Both the position numbers and the translations under genes were made by a program. Positions 36,600 through 44,396 of a stretch of DNA of 52,062 bases are shown here, one piece after another (the first letter of the stretch is position 1; each line of letters opens with the position of its first letter). Origin of the DNA: Sphingomonas sp. CCH10-B3 (GTDB lineage Bacteria; Pseudomonadota; Alphaproteobacteria; Sphingomonadales; Sphingomonadaceae); NCBI RefSeq assembly GCF_001556185.1, contig NZ_LSIJ01000029.1, positions 1 through 52,062 of the forward strand. Reading direction: 5' to 3'. The notes under the pieces are model-generated. The model was not told the origin of the DNA, made no database searches, and saw only the letters and a list, made by a program, of their open reading frames with translations.

Positions 36600-37262
36600 A
36601 TGATCCCGCGCGAACTGATCGATACGGTGCAGGTGCCCGGTGGCGGCGAGATGCGGCTGGTGCGGCGCGGCACCGACTGGTTCATCATGCTCGGCCGCGA
36701 GGAACTGATGTCGAGCCGGATGAGCGGCTCCGAAGAAGCGCTCGGCACGATGGCGTGCGACCGGATCGGGACGGACGCGCGGGTGCTGATCGGCGGTTAC
36801 GGGATGGGCTTTACCTTGCGTGCGGTGCTCGGGCGGCTGGGGCCGACGGCGCAAGTGACGGTCGCCGAGCTGGTGCCGGCGGTGATCGCCTGGGCGAAGG
36901 GGCCGATGGCGGCGTTCGCCGCCGGGTGCCTCGACGATCCCCGCGTTCGGGTGGTCGAGGATGATGTCGGCGCGGTGATCGCGCGCGGCGCGGGGGCGTG
37001 GGACGCGATCCTGCTCGATGTCGACAACGGCCCCGACGGGCTGACGCGCAAGGGCAACGACCGGCTCTATTCGGAGGCGGGCCTGGCGGCGGCACGCGCG
37101 GCGCTGCGGCCCGGCGGGGTGCTGGCGGTGTGGTCGGCAGCGGCCGATCCGGCGTTCGCCAAGGCGCTGGAGCGGGCGGGATTGGACGTCGACGAAGTAG
37201 TGGTACGCGCAAGAGCGAGCGGCAAGGGCGCAAGGCACGTGATCTGGTTCGGCCGGCGGTAA
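36600..37262 (+). CDS. Spermidine-synthase-like / class I SAM-dependent protein
   Basis: A 220-residue Rossmann-fold protein. The AdoMet-type glycine loop LIGGYGMGFTLR is at about 63-74, the acidic residue ending strand 2 is Glu90 in VTVAELVPAVI, Asp121/Asp122 follow, and strand 4 is ILLDVDNGPDG at 137-147. The order is that of spermidine synthases and related methyltransferases, but it lacks much of the N-terminal beta domain of true spermidine synthase. It lies between the TerL and portal genes, on their strand, and is not part of the standard GTA gene set. Substrate unknown. Confidence 0.75.
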   Translation: MIPRELIDTVQVPGGGEMRLVRRGTDWFIMLGREELMSSRMSGSEEALGTMACDRIGTDARVLIGGYGMGFTLRAVLGRLGPTAQVTVAELVPAVIAWAKGPMAAFAAGCLDDPRVRVVEDDVGAVIARGAGAWDAILLDVDNGPDGLTRKGNDRLYSEAGLAAARAALRPGGVLAVWSAAADPAFAKALERAGLDVDEVVVRARASGKGARHVIWFGRR

Positions 37263-37263
37263 G

Positions 37264-37554
37264 TTAGGCGGAGGCTCGGCGCCGCCGAGCGCGGATGAAT
37301 ATCGCGATACCCAAGAAGCACATGGCGAGGACGATCATCGCGGTCGCCCAGTGATCACCTTCCAAGCCGAGGGTGGCAACAGGTAACAACAAGAAAATGC
37401 TCATGATGACTTGGGCCGCGTGGGGGAGTGACGAAAAGCGGCGGTTGAAGCCATCATAATCGGCGAACCACCAAACGAGCATGCACGTCAACACCACCGG
37501 AATCGCGGCTCTGCCGATGGCCAGAATCCACTGGGCGAGGTCGAACAGGGTCAT
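37264..37554 (-). CDS. Small membrane protein next to the portal gene
   Basis: A 96-residue protein with three hydrophobic segments (about residues 8-30, 48-64 and 70-88) and an Arg-rich C-terminus, so an inner-membrane protein. No family is recognised. It is on the opposite strand and converges with the spermidine-synthase-like gene with a one-base gap. Its start lies 14 bases from the portal start, facing away. Like the other two genes here it looks like an insertion in the cluster. Confidence 0.6.
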   Translation of the reverse strand: MTLFDLAQWILAIGRAAIPVVLTCMLVWWFADYDGFNRRFSSLPHAAQVIMSIFLLLPVATLGLEGDHWATAMIVLAMCFLGIAIFIRARRRRASA

Positions 37555-37568
37555 TTCAGGAGCATAGC

Positions 37569-38687
37569 ATGAAAATCTTCGGCTGGAAGGCGGCCGGGCG
37601 GGAGCGATTCCGTCCGGCCCTCTCGCGTTATGGCCTCAGCACGGGCGCGACACTCGGCGAATGGCCTTTGACTTACGAAGCGCAGGTGCGCGAGGGCTAT
37701 GCGCGCAATGCCATCGCCCAGCGCTGCGTGCGGCTGGTGGCGGAAGGGGTGGGTGGGGCGCCGCTCATCGCTTCCGATCCGGCGCTCGCAGCGTTGGTGA
37801 GCGTGCGGTCGGGCGGGCAGGCGCTGGTCGAGACGGTGGCGGCGCAGCTGCTGCTTCACGGCAATGCCTATGTCCAGATCGCGACCGATGGCGCGGGCGA
37901 CGTCGCCGAACTGTTCGCGCTGCGGCCCGAGCGGGTGCGGGTCGCGCCCGATGCGCGCGGCTGGCCGGTCGCGTACGACTACCGCGTCGGTGAGCGGGTA
38001 AGCAGCCTCTCCGCCGAGGAGCCGCGCCCGCAGATCGTTCATCTGAAGAGCTTCAACCCGCTTGACGATCATTATGGGCTGGGCTGCCTGGGCGCGGCGG
38101 CGGGGGCGATCGCGGTCCACAATGCCGCCGCGCGCTGGAACAAGGCGCTGCTCGACAATGCCGCAAGGCCCTCCGGCGCGCTCGTCTACGAACCCGGCGA
38201 CGGGTCGAGCCTGTCGCGCGAGCAGCTCGAGCGGCTGCGCGCCGATATCGAGGCGAGCTTCTCGGGCGTCGGCAATGCCGGGCGGCCGATGCTGCTCGAA
38301 GGCGGATTGAAGTGGCAGCCGCTCAGCCTGTCGCCCGCCGATCTCGATTTCGCCGGCACGCGCGAGGCGGCGGCGCGCGAGATTGCGACGGCGTTCGGGG
38401 TGCCGCCGATGCTGCTCGGCCTGCCGGGGGACGCGACCTATGCCAATTACCGCGAGGCCAATCGCGCGCTGTGGCGGCTGGCGATCCTGCCGCTGGCGGA
38501 GACGATCTTGAGCGGGCTGGGGCAGGCGCTCGGCGGATGGTTCGACAATGCAAGCCTGCGCGTCGATCTCGACCGGGTGACGGCGCTTGCCGAGGACCGC
38601 GAGCGGCTTTGGGCGCAAGTGAGCGCGGCGGATTTCCTGAGCCCGCAGGAGAAGCGAGCGATGCTCGGCATTGCGGGAGAAGCATGA
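37569..38687 (+). CDS. HK97-type portal protein (gp3)
   Basis: A 372-residue portal that forms the ring at the capsid vertex through which DNA enters. Typical blocks are AIAQRCVRLVAEGVG near 50, LLLHGNAYVQI near 95, PERVRVAPDARGWPVAYDY near 120, IVHLKSFNPLDDHYGLGCL near 160 and the late AFGVPPMLLGLPGDATYANYREANRAL, given here in shortened form. The ATG has a nearby GGAG site. The stop overlaps the next gene in ATGA. The sequence looks intact. Confidence 0.9.
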   Translation: MKIFGWKAAGRERFRPALSRYGLSTGATLGEWPLTYEAQVREGYARNAIAQRCVRLVAEGVGGAPLIASDPALAALVSVRSGGQALVETVAAQLLLHGNAYVQIATDGAGDVAELFALRPERVRVAPDARGWPVAYDYRVGERVSSLSAEEPRPQIVHLKSFNPLDDHYGLGCLGAAAGAIAVHNAAARWNKALLDNAARPSGALVYEPGDGSSLSREQLERLRADIEASFSGVGNAGRPMLLEGGLKWQPLSLSPADLDFAGTREAAAREIATAFGVPPMLLGLPGDATYANYREANRALWRLAILPLAETILSGLGQALGGWFDNASLRVDLDRVTALAEDRERLWAQVSAADFLSPQEKRAMLGIAGEA

Positions 38688-38995
38688 TGAACGACGGGGC
38701 GATCCTGGCGCAGCTGATGGCGCAGGGGCAGGCGGCGGGCGCCGATCTCGCGACGCTGCGCGCGCTCGCCGAGGAAGCGGGCGCATTGGCGGCCGAGCGG
38801 GCGCTGGCGCGGCTGGGGCTCGACGATGCGGCCGCGGCGAAGGACATGGGCGAGCTGCGCGAGTTGCTGGCGCTGTGGCGCGATGCGCGCGCGTCGCTGT
38901 GGAAGGCGGCGCTGGGGTGGGTCGCGCGGCTGGCGGGCACGGTGGTGCTGGCAGGGCTGGCGATCAAGTTCGGGGTGCTGGAGCCGTTCAAATGA
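38684..38995 (+). CDS. DUF6127 family GTA-cluster protein (gp3.5 position)
   Basis: A 103-residue protein with an amphipathic, Ala/Leu-rich N-terminal two thirds that is likely helical (LMAQGQAAGADLATLRALAEE) and a single transmembrane helix near the C-terminus (about residues 74-97). This is the DUF6127 layout found between portal and protease in GTA clusters. Its function is not known. It overlaps both neighbours by four bases (ATGA), so the three are translated together. Confidence 0.78.
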   Translation: MMNDGAILAQLMAQGQAAGADLATLRALAEEAGALAAERALARLGLDDAAAAKDMGELRELLALWRDARASLWKAALGWVARLAGTVVLAGLAIKFGVLEPFK

Positions 38996-39381
38996 GCGTG
39001 CGCTTTGCGGGCTATGCGGCGGTGTTCGATCGACCCGATCGCGGCGGCGATGTGGTGCGCGCCGGGGCTTTCGGGGCGCCGCGCCCGGTGCCTTTGCTGT
39101 GGCAGCATCGCGGGCGCCCGGTCGGGGTGATCGAGACAATTACCGAGGACGCCAAGGGCCTGCGCGTGATAGGGCGGATCGACGATCCGGCGCTCGCGGC
39201 GCAAGTGCGTGGCGGGGCGGTGACCGGCCTCTCGTTCGGCTATCGCGCGACGGGGGTGAAGCACCGCCACTACCGCGAGCTGACGCACGTCGCGCTGGTC
39301 GAGGTCAGTCTGGTCGCGCAACCGATGCAGCCGCTGGCGCGGGTGCATGCGGTGGTTTCGGATGCTAACGAAGGCGCATGA
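38992..39381 (+). CDS. HK97-type prohead protease (gp4)
   Basis: A 129-residue serine protease that trims capsid subunits during head maturation. The active-site His is His39 in LLWQHRG and the nucleophile Ser81 is in TGLSFGY; RFAGYAAVFDRPDRGGDVV at the start is typical. The length is short for the family but normal for GTA gp4. It starts within the stop of the DUF6127 gene and its stop overlaps the start of a HEAT-repeat gene. Confidence 0.92.
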   Translation: MSVRFAGYAAVFDRPDRGGDVVRAGAFGAPRPVPLLWQHRGRPVGVIETITEDAKGLRVIGRIDDPALAAQVRGGAVTGLSFGYRATGVKHRHYRELTHVALVEVSLVAQPMQPLARVHAVVSDANEGA

Positions 39382-39857
39382 CCAAGGAGTATTTTCCGCC
39401 ATCCGATTTTCTGTGTTTATGCATGAACGAACACGTGCCGTTCAGCGGGTCTGCGTTTGCCGAAGCCAATTTGCGGCGGCTGATTGCTTTGACGAGCGAC
39501 CCCGACACGGCCAATCGCGACTGGGCGACGATGCTGTTGGCGCAGACTGAAATCGATACGGCAGAAGTCCGGGCGGCACTATTGGAGCGGGTCGGCGATA
39601 CCGACGCGATCGTCCGCGCTGAAGCGCTGGTCGGTTTGGTGCAACGCGACCGTGAACTGGCGCTGCCGCTCGTTGCCGCCGAACTGCAGGGAAATGACTG
39701 TAACACGGTCTTGATCGAGGCCGCCGAGGCACTTGCCGATCGGACGCTGCTGCCGATTTTGATGGCATGGTGGGGGGATCGAGCCAATCCGCCCGACCGG
39801 ATCGACAAGGCTTTGGCACATGCCATCGCGGCATGTGGTGGGTCGACAGCAGGCTAA
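39378..39857 (+). CDS. HEAT-repeat-like helical protein between protease and capsid genes
   Basis: A 159-residue helical protein. Residues about 28-140 form repeated helix pairs (NLRRLIALTSDPDTANRDW, VRAALLERVGDTDAIVRAEA, LVAAELQG...VLIEAAEALADRTLLP) like HEAT or ARM repeats, which bind other proteins. The N-terminus carries CLCM. It begins in the ATGA overlap with the protease stop, so it is coupled to the head genes, but it is not part of the standard GTA gene set. A structural accessory or immunity role are both possible; neither is shown. Confidence 0.65.
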   Translation: MTKEYFPPSDFLCLCMNEHVPFSGSAFAEANLRRLIALTSDPDTANRDWATMLLAQTEIDTAEVRAALLERVGDTDAIVRAEALVGLVQRDRELALPLVAAELQGNDCNTVLIEAAEALADRTLLPILMAWWGDRANPPDRIDKALAHAIAACGGSTAG

Positions 39858-39885
39858 CCGCCAAATCTGAATACACAAATCATTC

Positions 39886-39917
39886 AGGCGCGTCGCACCC
39901 TTGCGGCGCGCCTTTTT
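39886..39917 (+). terminator. Rho-independent-type hairpin just before the capsid gene
   Basis: AGGCGCG (39886-39892) pairs with CGCGCCT (39907-39913), extended to an 11-bp stem with one G-T pair, and is followed by TTTTT at 39913-39917. It ends 14 bases before the capsid ATG. It would reduce or reset transcription before the most strongly expressed gene, or form the 5' end of its message. Confidence 0.7.
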
Positions 39918-39931
39918 CGTGGGAGAAGGAC

Positions 39932-40978
39932 ATGGACATGACGACCGATACGCTCGCGGCGAGCTTCGAGCAGGTGACGATGAAGGGCGCCGTCGAGCGG
40001 CCGATGCTGAGCGGGGCGCGCGCCGGGGGTGCGGCGTTCGAGGGCTATCTGCGCAGCGGCGCCACTACCGAGGTGAAGACGTTTGCGGGCACCAGCGATG
40101 CGACTGGTGGCGTAGCGATCCCGCAGGAAATCGATGCGATGATCGATGCGACGCTCAAGTCGATCTCGCCCATCCGCAGCATCGCCAATGTCGTGCAGGT
40201 CGGATCGGCGGGCTATCGCAAGCTGGTGACGACCGGCGGCACCGCGTCGGGCTGGGCGGCCGAGGATGGCGCGCGTAGCGAGACGGCGACGCCTGCCTTC
40301 GTCGAAATCGCGCCGCCGTTCGGCGAGCTTTACGCCAATCCGAGCGCGACCCAGGCGATGCTCGACGATGCGGCGTTCGATGTCGAGGCGTGGCTGGCGA
40401 GCGAAATCGCGACCGAATTCGCCAAGGCCGAAGGCGCGGCGTTCGTCAACGGCAGCGGTACCAACCGGCCCAAGGGTTTCCTCGCCGCGCCGACGGCGGC
40501 GACCGGCGACGGGACGCGCGCGTTCGGGACGCTGCAATATCTGGCGAGTGGTGCGGCCGGCGATTTTGCCGCCAATCCGCAGGACCGGCTGATCGACCTC
40601 GTCCAGAGCTTGCGCAGCCCCTATCGCCAGGGCGCGGTGTTCGTAATGAATTCGGCGACGCTCGCGCGGATCCGCAAATTCAAGACGAGCGAAGGCGCGT
40701 TCATCTGGTCGCCGGGGCTGGCGGCGGGGCAGCCCGATACGCTGCTCGGCTATCCGGTGATCGAGGCCGAGGACATGCCCGATATCGCCGCGAATTCGCT
40801 GTCGATCGCGTTCGGCAATTTCCGCGCCGGCTATCTGATCGCCGAGCGGGCCGAAACCGCAATCCTGCGCGATCCGTACAGCAACAAGCCGTTCGTTACC
40901 TTCTACGCGACCAAGCGGATTGGCGGTTGCGTGAGCAATTCGGAGGCCATCAAGCTGATGAAGTTCGCCGCGAGCTGA
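39932..40978 (+). CDS. HK97-type major capsid protein (gp5)
   Basis: A 348-residue capsid subunit. The N-terminal about 45 residues are a scaffold-like delta region; the HK97 fold begins near VKTFAGTSDATGGVAIPQEI. Later blocks IRSIANVVQVGSAGYRKLV, GRPVFLL-like YPVIEAEDMPDIAANSLSIA and FVTFYATKRIGG are typical. A strong GGGAGAAGGA ribosome-binding site precedes the ATG at 39932, as fits an abundant structural protein. The sequence looks intact. Confidence 0.93.
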   Translation: MDMTTDTLAASFEQVTMKGAVERPMLSGARAGGAAFEGYLRSGATTEVKTFAGTSDATGGVAIPQEIDAMIDATLKSISPIRSIANVVQVGSAGYRKLVTTGGTASGWAAEDGARSETATPAFVEIAPPFGELYANPSATQAMLDDAAFDVEAWLASEIATEFAKAEGAAFVNGSGTNRPKGFLAAPTAATGDGTRAFGTLQYLASGAAGDFAANPQDRLIDLVQSLRSPYRQGAVFVMNSATLARIRKFKTSEGAFIWSPGLAAGQPDTLLGYPVIEAEDMPDIAANSLSIAFGNFRAGYLIAERAETAILRDPYSNKPFVTFYATKRIGGCVSNSEAIKLMKFAAS

Positions 40979-40993
40979 GGCGCGACCGATCTA

Positions 40994-41113
40994 ACCCCTC
41001 CCCTTCAGGAGTTCGCGCGCAGTCCCGTCCCCCGGACGGGACCAAGGGCGCCCGAACTGGAAAGGGGTGGGGCCTCTCCGCAAGTGCTTCGCCCGTTGAA
41101 GCGCCCCACCCCA
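40994..41113. repeat. Palindromic repeats (family D) between capsid and spike genes
   Basis: CCCCTCCCCTTCAGGAGTTC faces GAACTGGAAAGGGGTGGGG, with an inner GTCCCGTCCCCCGGACGGGAC palindrome. A further GGGGTGGGG / CCCCACCCC pair reaches to 41113. The block fills most of the 204-base gap. Confidence 0.8.
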
Positions 41114-41115
41114 AC

Positions 41116-41141
41116 CCCTCCCCTCAAGGGGAGGGGCTTTG
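41116..41141 (+). terminator. Hairpin with short T-tail upstream of the spike genes
   Basis: CCCCTCCCC (41116-41124), loop TCAA, GGGGAGGGG (41129-41137), then CTTT. Nine perfect pairs make it stable; the short T-run makes termination possible but unproven. Confidence 0.5.
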
Positions 41142-41182
41142 CTTGCCGCGAGGCAGCGGCACACATCAAACCGGAGACCCCC

Positions 41183-41449
41183 ATGACCGATCCCTTCTCG
41201 ACCCGGGCCGACAGCGTGTCGGCACCGGCGGCCCGGGCGCGTGCGGTGACGCCGCATGACGGCAATGCGCTGCCCGAAATTCCCAAGGCGCTCTATATCG
41301 GCAGCGGCGGCGCGATCACGATGCGTGGCAGTGGCGACAGCGCCGACAGCGTCTGGGCGAACGTCCCTTCGGGCAGCGTGCTGCCGTTCCGGCCGAGCCA
41401 TATCCGCGCGACCGGCACCACGGCCGGCGACATATTGGCGCTGTCATGA
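41183..41449 (+). CDS. Head-spike base protein, RcGTA GhsA (Rcc01079)-like
   Basis: An 88-residue protein. The segment IPKALYIGSGGAITMRGSGDSADSVWANVPSGSVLPFRPSHI (read in shorter parts) is the small beta-rich fold of the head-spike base family named after Rcc01079, which is fixed to the GTA capsid and anchors a fibre. Its stop overlaps the following fibre gene by four bases. In Rhodobacter capsulatus these spike genes lie outside the main cluster; here they lie inside it. Confidence 0.75.
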   Translation: MTDPFSTRADSVSAPAARARAVTPHDGNALPEIPKALYIGSGGAITMRGSGDSADSVWANVPSGSVLPFRPSHIRATGTTAGDILALS

Positions 41450-42348
41450 GCCGGCCGCTCGGGCTGGGCCTTGCGCTCGGCACTGGTCGGGCGGGCGCGG
41501 CCGCGGTCGATCCGCGCGGGTTCGATTTCGGCGGCACGCGCCTGCCCGCTGGCGCGACGCTCACTCGCGCGTCGCCTGCCAGCGTCACCGACGCCGACGG
41601 CGTGATGCGGCAGGCGGCCGCCGACGCCCCGCGCTTCGATCATGCCGCGAGCGCGTCCGGCGTGGCGCGGCGCGGCTTGCTGATCGAGCCCGCCGCGACC
41701 AATTTCGTCACCCATGCGGGCAATATCGCGCTGTGGACGACCGATGCCGGCGGCGGCGCGAACCCGGTCGTGGTGACGCCCGCCGACGCGGTCGCGCCCG
41801 ACGGCAGCACCACCGCGACGCGGCTGTTTTTCGAGCACCTCGGCGGCTATGCGCGGGCGATCTTCTATCCGGCGATCGCCGCGCCGGGCGACCATTGCCT
41901 CAGCATCTGGTTGCGCACGCCGCAGCCCGGGCGCTCGATTGCACTCGCGATCGACAATATCCTCAGCCCGGCGCTGACGATCGACGGCGACTGGCGACGC
42001 TATTCGGTTGTCGCGCCGGTGGCAGGCGCCACGCAATGCCAGCTGCTGCTCTGGGCAGCGGTCGCCACGTCACCCGCGACCGCGACGGTGCACGCCTGGG
42101 GCGCGCAGTTCGAGGCAGGCGCTGCCCCCGGCAGCTACATCGCCACCGCGGCGGCGCCAGTGACACGCGCAGCCGATGTGCTGACGCTCGACTGGGGCAC
42201 GCGCGGCGTGCCCGACGGGCCGCTGGCGGTGCGCTACCTGTTCGACGACGGCAGCAGCCTTGCCGCCACCCAGACCGTAAGCGGCGGCACGGCGCACGTG
42301 CCGACCGACCTGCCCCGCGCCCATCTGCGCCGGATCGAGCGCGCCTGA
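41446..42348 (+). CDS. Head-spike fibre protein, GhsB (Rcc01080)-like
   Basis: A 300-residue protein with the pattern of phage head-spike fibres. RFDHAASASGVARRGLLIEP near 62-80 and ATNFVTHAGNIALWT near 83-97 precede a carbohydrate-binding-module-like beta-sandwich (about 100-240, with WLRTPQPGRSIALAI and WGAQFEAGAAPGSYI). In RcGTA such spikes help the particle bind the capsular polysaccharide of recipient cells. It starts in the ATGA overlap with the spike-base gene. Confidence 0.75.
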   Translation: MSRPLGLGLALGTGRAGAAAVDPRGFDFGGTRLPAGATLTRASPASVTDADGVMRQAAADAPRFDHAASASGVARRGLLIEPAATNFVTHAGNIALWTTDAGGGANPVVVTPADAVAPDGSTTATRLFFEHLGGYARAIFYPAIAAPGDHCLSIWLRTPQPGRSIALAIDNILSPALTIDGDWRRYSVVAPVAGATQCQLLLWAAVATSPATATVHAWGAQFEAGAAPGSYIATAAAPVTRAADVLTLDWGTRGVPDGPLAVRYLFDDGSSLAATQTVSGGTAHVPTDLPRAHLRRIERA

Positions 42349-42375
42349 GGCGGCGCTTTTCAAGGGATTGAGACG

Positions 42376-42945
42376 ATGACCATCGAGGCAAACGGCCCCG
42401 GCGCAGTGACGCTGGGCGCTGAGGACCGCGTGCGCGCGGTCGCGGCAGTGAAAGCGGCGCTCGAGCTGAGCCTCGACGACCATGACGATCTGCTCGCGGC
42501 GCTGGCCGAAACCGCGCTGGGGCTGGCCGAACAGTTTCTGGGGCAGATGCTGATCGCGCGGACGGTGGTGGTGACGCTGCCGGTGCGGACGGGGTGGCAG
42601 CGGATCGGCGTTGCCCCGGTGACGGCCATTGCCAATCTGGCGGGCGTGGCGGCGGACGGGAGCGCGGTGATGCTGCCGGTGCATGGCTATGACATCGACA
42701 TCCTGCGCGGCGAAGGCTGGGCGCGGCTGCGCGACGTCGGCGCGGCGGTGCGGGTCACCGCGTCGGTGACGGCCGGGGTCGCCGCCGATTGGGACGCGAT
42801 CCCGGCGGCGATCCGCCAGGGCGCGGTGCTGCTCGCCGCTTACCTCTTCAGCGAGCGCGACACCAGCCGCCCGCCGTCCGGCGCGATCACCGCGCTGTGG
42901 CGCCCTTACCGAACCCTGACACTGACCGGGAGTATCCACGCATGA
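42376..42945 (+). CDS. Head-tail connector / adaptor (gp6)
   Basis: A 189-residue protein of the phage gp6-like connector family. The N-terminal AVKAALELSLDDHDDLLAALAETA is a DNA-packaging-type helical bundle and the second half has a beta insert (VTLPVRTGWQRIGVAPVTAI) and RQGAVLLAAYLFSERDTS near the end. It would form the ring just below the portal. It lies 27 bases after the spike gene and overlaps the next start by four bases. Confidence 0.82.
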   Translation: MTIEANGPGAVTLGAEDRVRAVAAVKAALELSLDDHDDLLAALAETALGLAEQFLGQMLIARTVVVTLPVRTGWQRIGVAPVTAIANLAGVAADGSAVMLPVHGYDIDILRGEGWARLRDVGAAVRVTASVTAGVAADWDAIPAAIRQGAVLLAAYLFSERDTSRPPSGAITALWRPYRTLTLTGSIHA

Positions 42946-43148
42946 GCAATATCGAAGACACCGCGCGCGACATCGCCGCGCAGGTACAAGTCGCCGCAAC
43001 CGAACGCGCGGCGGCGGCCATTCAGGAAGCACTGCCTGAAGCGCGCGTGTCGACCGAGCGCGGCCGCATCATCGTCGAAGGGCGCGGGCTCGCGCGGCGG
43101 CGGCTGGTCAATGCCGCGCTGCGCTGGATCGGGAGCCTGTTGCGATGA
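42942..43148 (+). CDS. 68-residue protein of unknown function at the gp7 position
   Basis: An Ala/Glu/Arg-rich 68-residue protein, probably helical at first (ATERAAAAIQEALPEARV), then a short beta segment (GRIIVEGRGL) and a C-terminal basic amphipathic helix RRRLVNAALRWIGSLLR. It lies between the gp6 connector and the tail terminator, where RcGTA has the larger head-closure protein gp7, and overlaps both neighbours by four bases. No family is recognised. It may be a short head-closure substitute or a remnant. Confidence 0.62.
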   Translation: MSNIEDTARDIAAQVQVAATERAAAAIQEALPEARVSTERGRIIVEGRGLARRRLVNAALRWIGSLLR

Positions 43149-43534
43149 GCGCCGAGGCCGTCTTCCAGGCGGCGCTGACCGACGCACTGACCAATGCGAT
43201 CGGTGACCGGCTGAACGGCGTGTTCGAGGGGCCAGCGGTGAAAGCCACCGCGCCCTATGCCGAGATCGGCGAGCTGCTGAGCATCGACTGGAGCACCAAG
43301 GATGCCGAGGGGCGCGAGCTGCGCAGCTTGATCCAGCTGCGCGACCGGGCCGAGACGGCGGTGCGGCTGCAAGGCCTTGCCTGCGACGCCGATGCCGCGA
43401 TCCGCGGCATGGCACCGGCGCTTGACGGCTGGCGGATCGCGAGCGTCGTGCTGGTGCGCAATCGCATCGTGCGGTCGGGCGTCGGGCAATGGACCGCGCT
43501 GATCGAACACCGCGCGCGGGTGCTGGCGGAATAA
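43145..43534 (+). CDS. DUF3168 tail terminator-like protein (gp8)
   Basis: A 129-residue DUF3168 protein, the family of tail-terminator/completion proteins that cap the tail tube at the head side. LNGVFEGPAVKATAPYAEIG near the start and the closing WTALIEHRARVL are typical. The middle strands SLIQLRDRAETAVRLQG lie between. It overlaps the preceding gene by four bases. A palindromic repeat separates it from the tail-tube gene. Confidence 0.85.
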   Translation: MSAEAVFQAALTDALTNAIGDRLNGVFEGPAVKATAPYAEIGELLSIDWSTKDAEGRELRSLIQLRDRAETAVRLQGLACDADAAIRGMAPALDGWRIASVVLVRNRIVRSGVGQWTALIEHRARVLAE

Positions 43535-43546
43535 CGCGCCCTTCAA

Positions 43547-43627
43547 CGTCATTGCGAGCGCAGCGAAGCAATGCAGAGCACCACGCGAGCATGCCCCTGG
43601 ATTGCTTCGCGGTGCTCGCAATGACGG
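43547..43627. repeat. Palindromic repeat (family E) before the tail-tube gene
   Basis: CGTCATTGCGAGCGCAGCGA at the left and GCTTCGCGGTGCTCGCAATG with ACGG at the right face each other across about 25 bases. This is a widely seen form of repetitive extragenic palindrome. Confidence 0.85.
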
Positions 43628-43677
43628 CGGGTGCTGGGGTGCTGGGGTGCTGGCGACATAATCACGGGAGAAGAGAC

Positions 43678-44085
43678 ATGGCAGCGGAAAAGGGCAGCGC
43701 GTTCCTGCTCAAGATCGGCAATGGCGCGACGCCGCCGGTGTTCACCACGGTCGCGGGGCTGCGCACGACGCAGTTGCAGATCAACGGCGAGGCGGTGGCA
43801 ATCACCTCCAAGGATTCGGGCGGCTGGCGCGAATTGCTGTCGGGCGCGGGTGTGCGATCGGTGAGCGTTTCGGGGGCGGGGATCTTCACCGGTTCCGCCG
43901 CCGAAGCGCGGCTGAAGGGCAATGCGCTGAGCGGGACGATCGACGATTACCGGCTGAGCTTCGAAAGCGGCGAGAGCTTGACCGGGCGGTTCCTGGTGAC
44001 GCGGCTCGACTATGCCGGCGATTACAATGGCGAACGCAACTACACGCTCGCGCTCGAAAGCTCGGGCGCGGTGGTGAGCGCATGA
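43678..44085 (+). CDS. Major tail tube protein (gp9, TP901-1-like)
   Basis: A 135-residue protein of the phage tail-tube family. AFLLKIGNGATPPVFTTVAGL near the start, the AITSKDSGGWRELL region and the beta-rich second half ending RNYTLALESSGAV are typical. It polymerises into the tube through which DNA leaves. A GGGAG ribosome-binding site precedes the ATG at 43678. It overlaps the gp10 start by four bases. Confidence 0.88.
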   Translation: MAAEKGSAFLLKIGNGATPPVFTTVAGLRTTQLQINGEAVAITSKDSGGWRELLSGAGVRSVSVSGAGIFTGSAAEARLKGNALSGTIDDYRLSFESGESLTGRFLVTRLDYAGDYNGERNYTLALESSGAVVSA

Positions 44086-44396
44086 ATCCGCCTGCCAATC
44101 CGGCGAGAGGCGAGGCGGCAGTGCGGGTGGGCGGCGCGATGCTCACCTTGCGGCCGACGTTCACGGCATTGGTCGCCGCCGAGGCGGAACTGGGGCCGCT
44201 GTTCGCGCTCGTCGAGCGCGCCGCCGACCAGCGGCTGGGGCTGGGCGAGCTGGTCGCACTGTTCTGGCACTGTCTGGCCGAAGTGCCCGAGGGGATGACG
44301 CGTGAGGCCTTTGCCGAGGGTGTTGCGGCGGGGGGGCTCGCCAATACGACGCCCGCGCTGAAGGTGCTGCTTGGGCAGATTCTGGCGGGGCGGTGA
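44082..44396 (+). CDS. GTA gp10 family protein
   Basis: A 104-residue protein of the GTA gp10 family, probably a tail assembly chaperone. The start has a beta segment (GEAAVRVGGAMLTLRPTF) followed by TALVAAEAELG and LVALFWHCLAE helices. It begins within the tail-tube stop and ends one base into the next ATG. It acts during tail assembly, likely with the gp10.1-type product. Confidence 0.82.
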   Translation: MNPPANPARGEAAVRVGGAMLTLRPTFTALVAAEAELGPLFALVERAADQRLGLGELVALFWHCLAEVPEGMTREAFAEGVAAGGLANTTPALKVLLGQILAGR

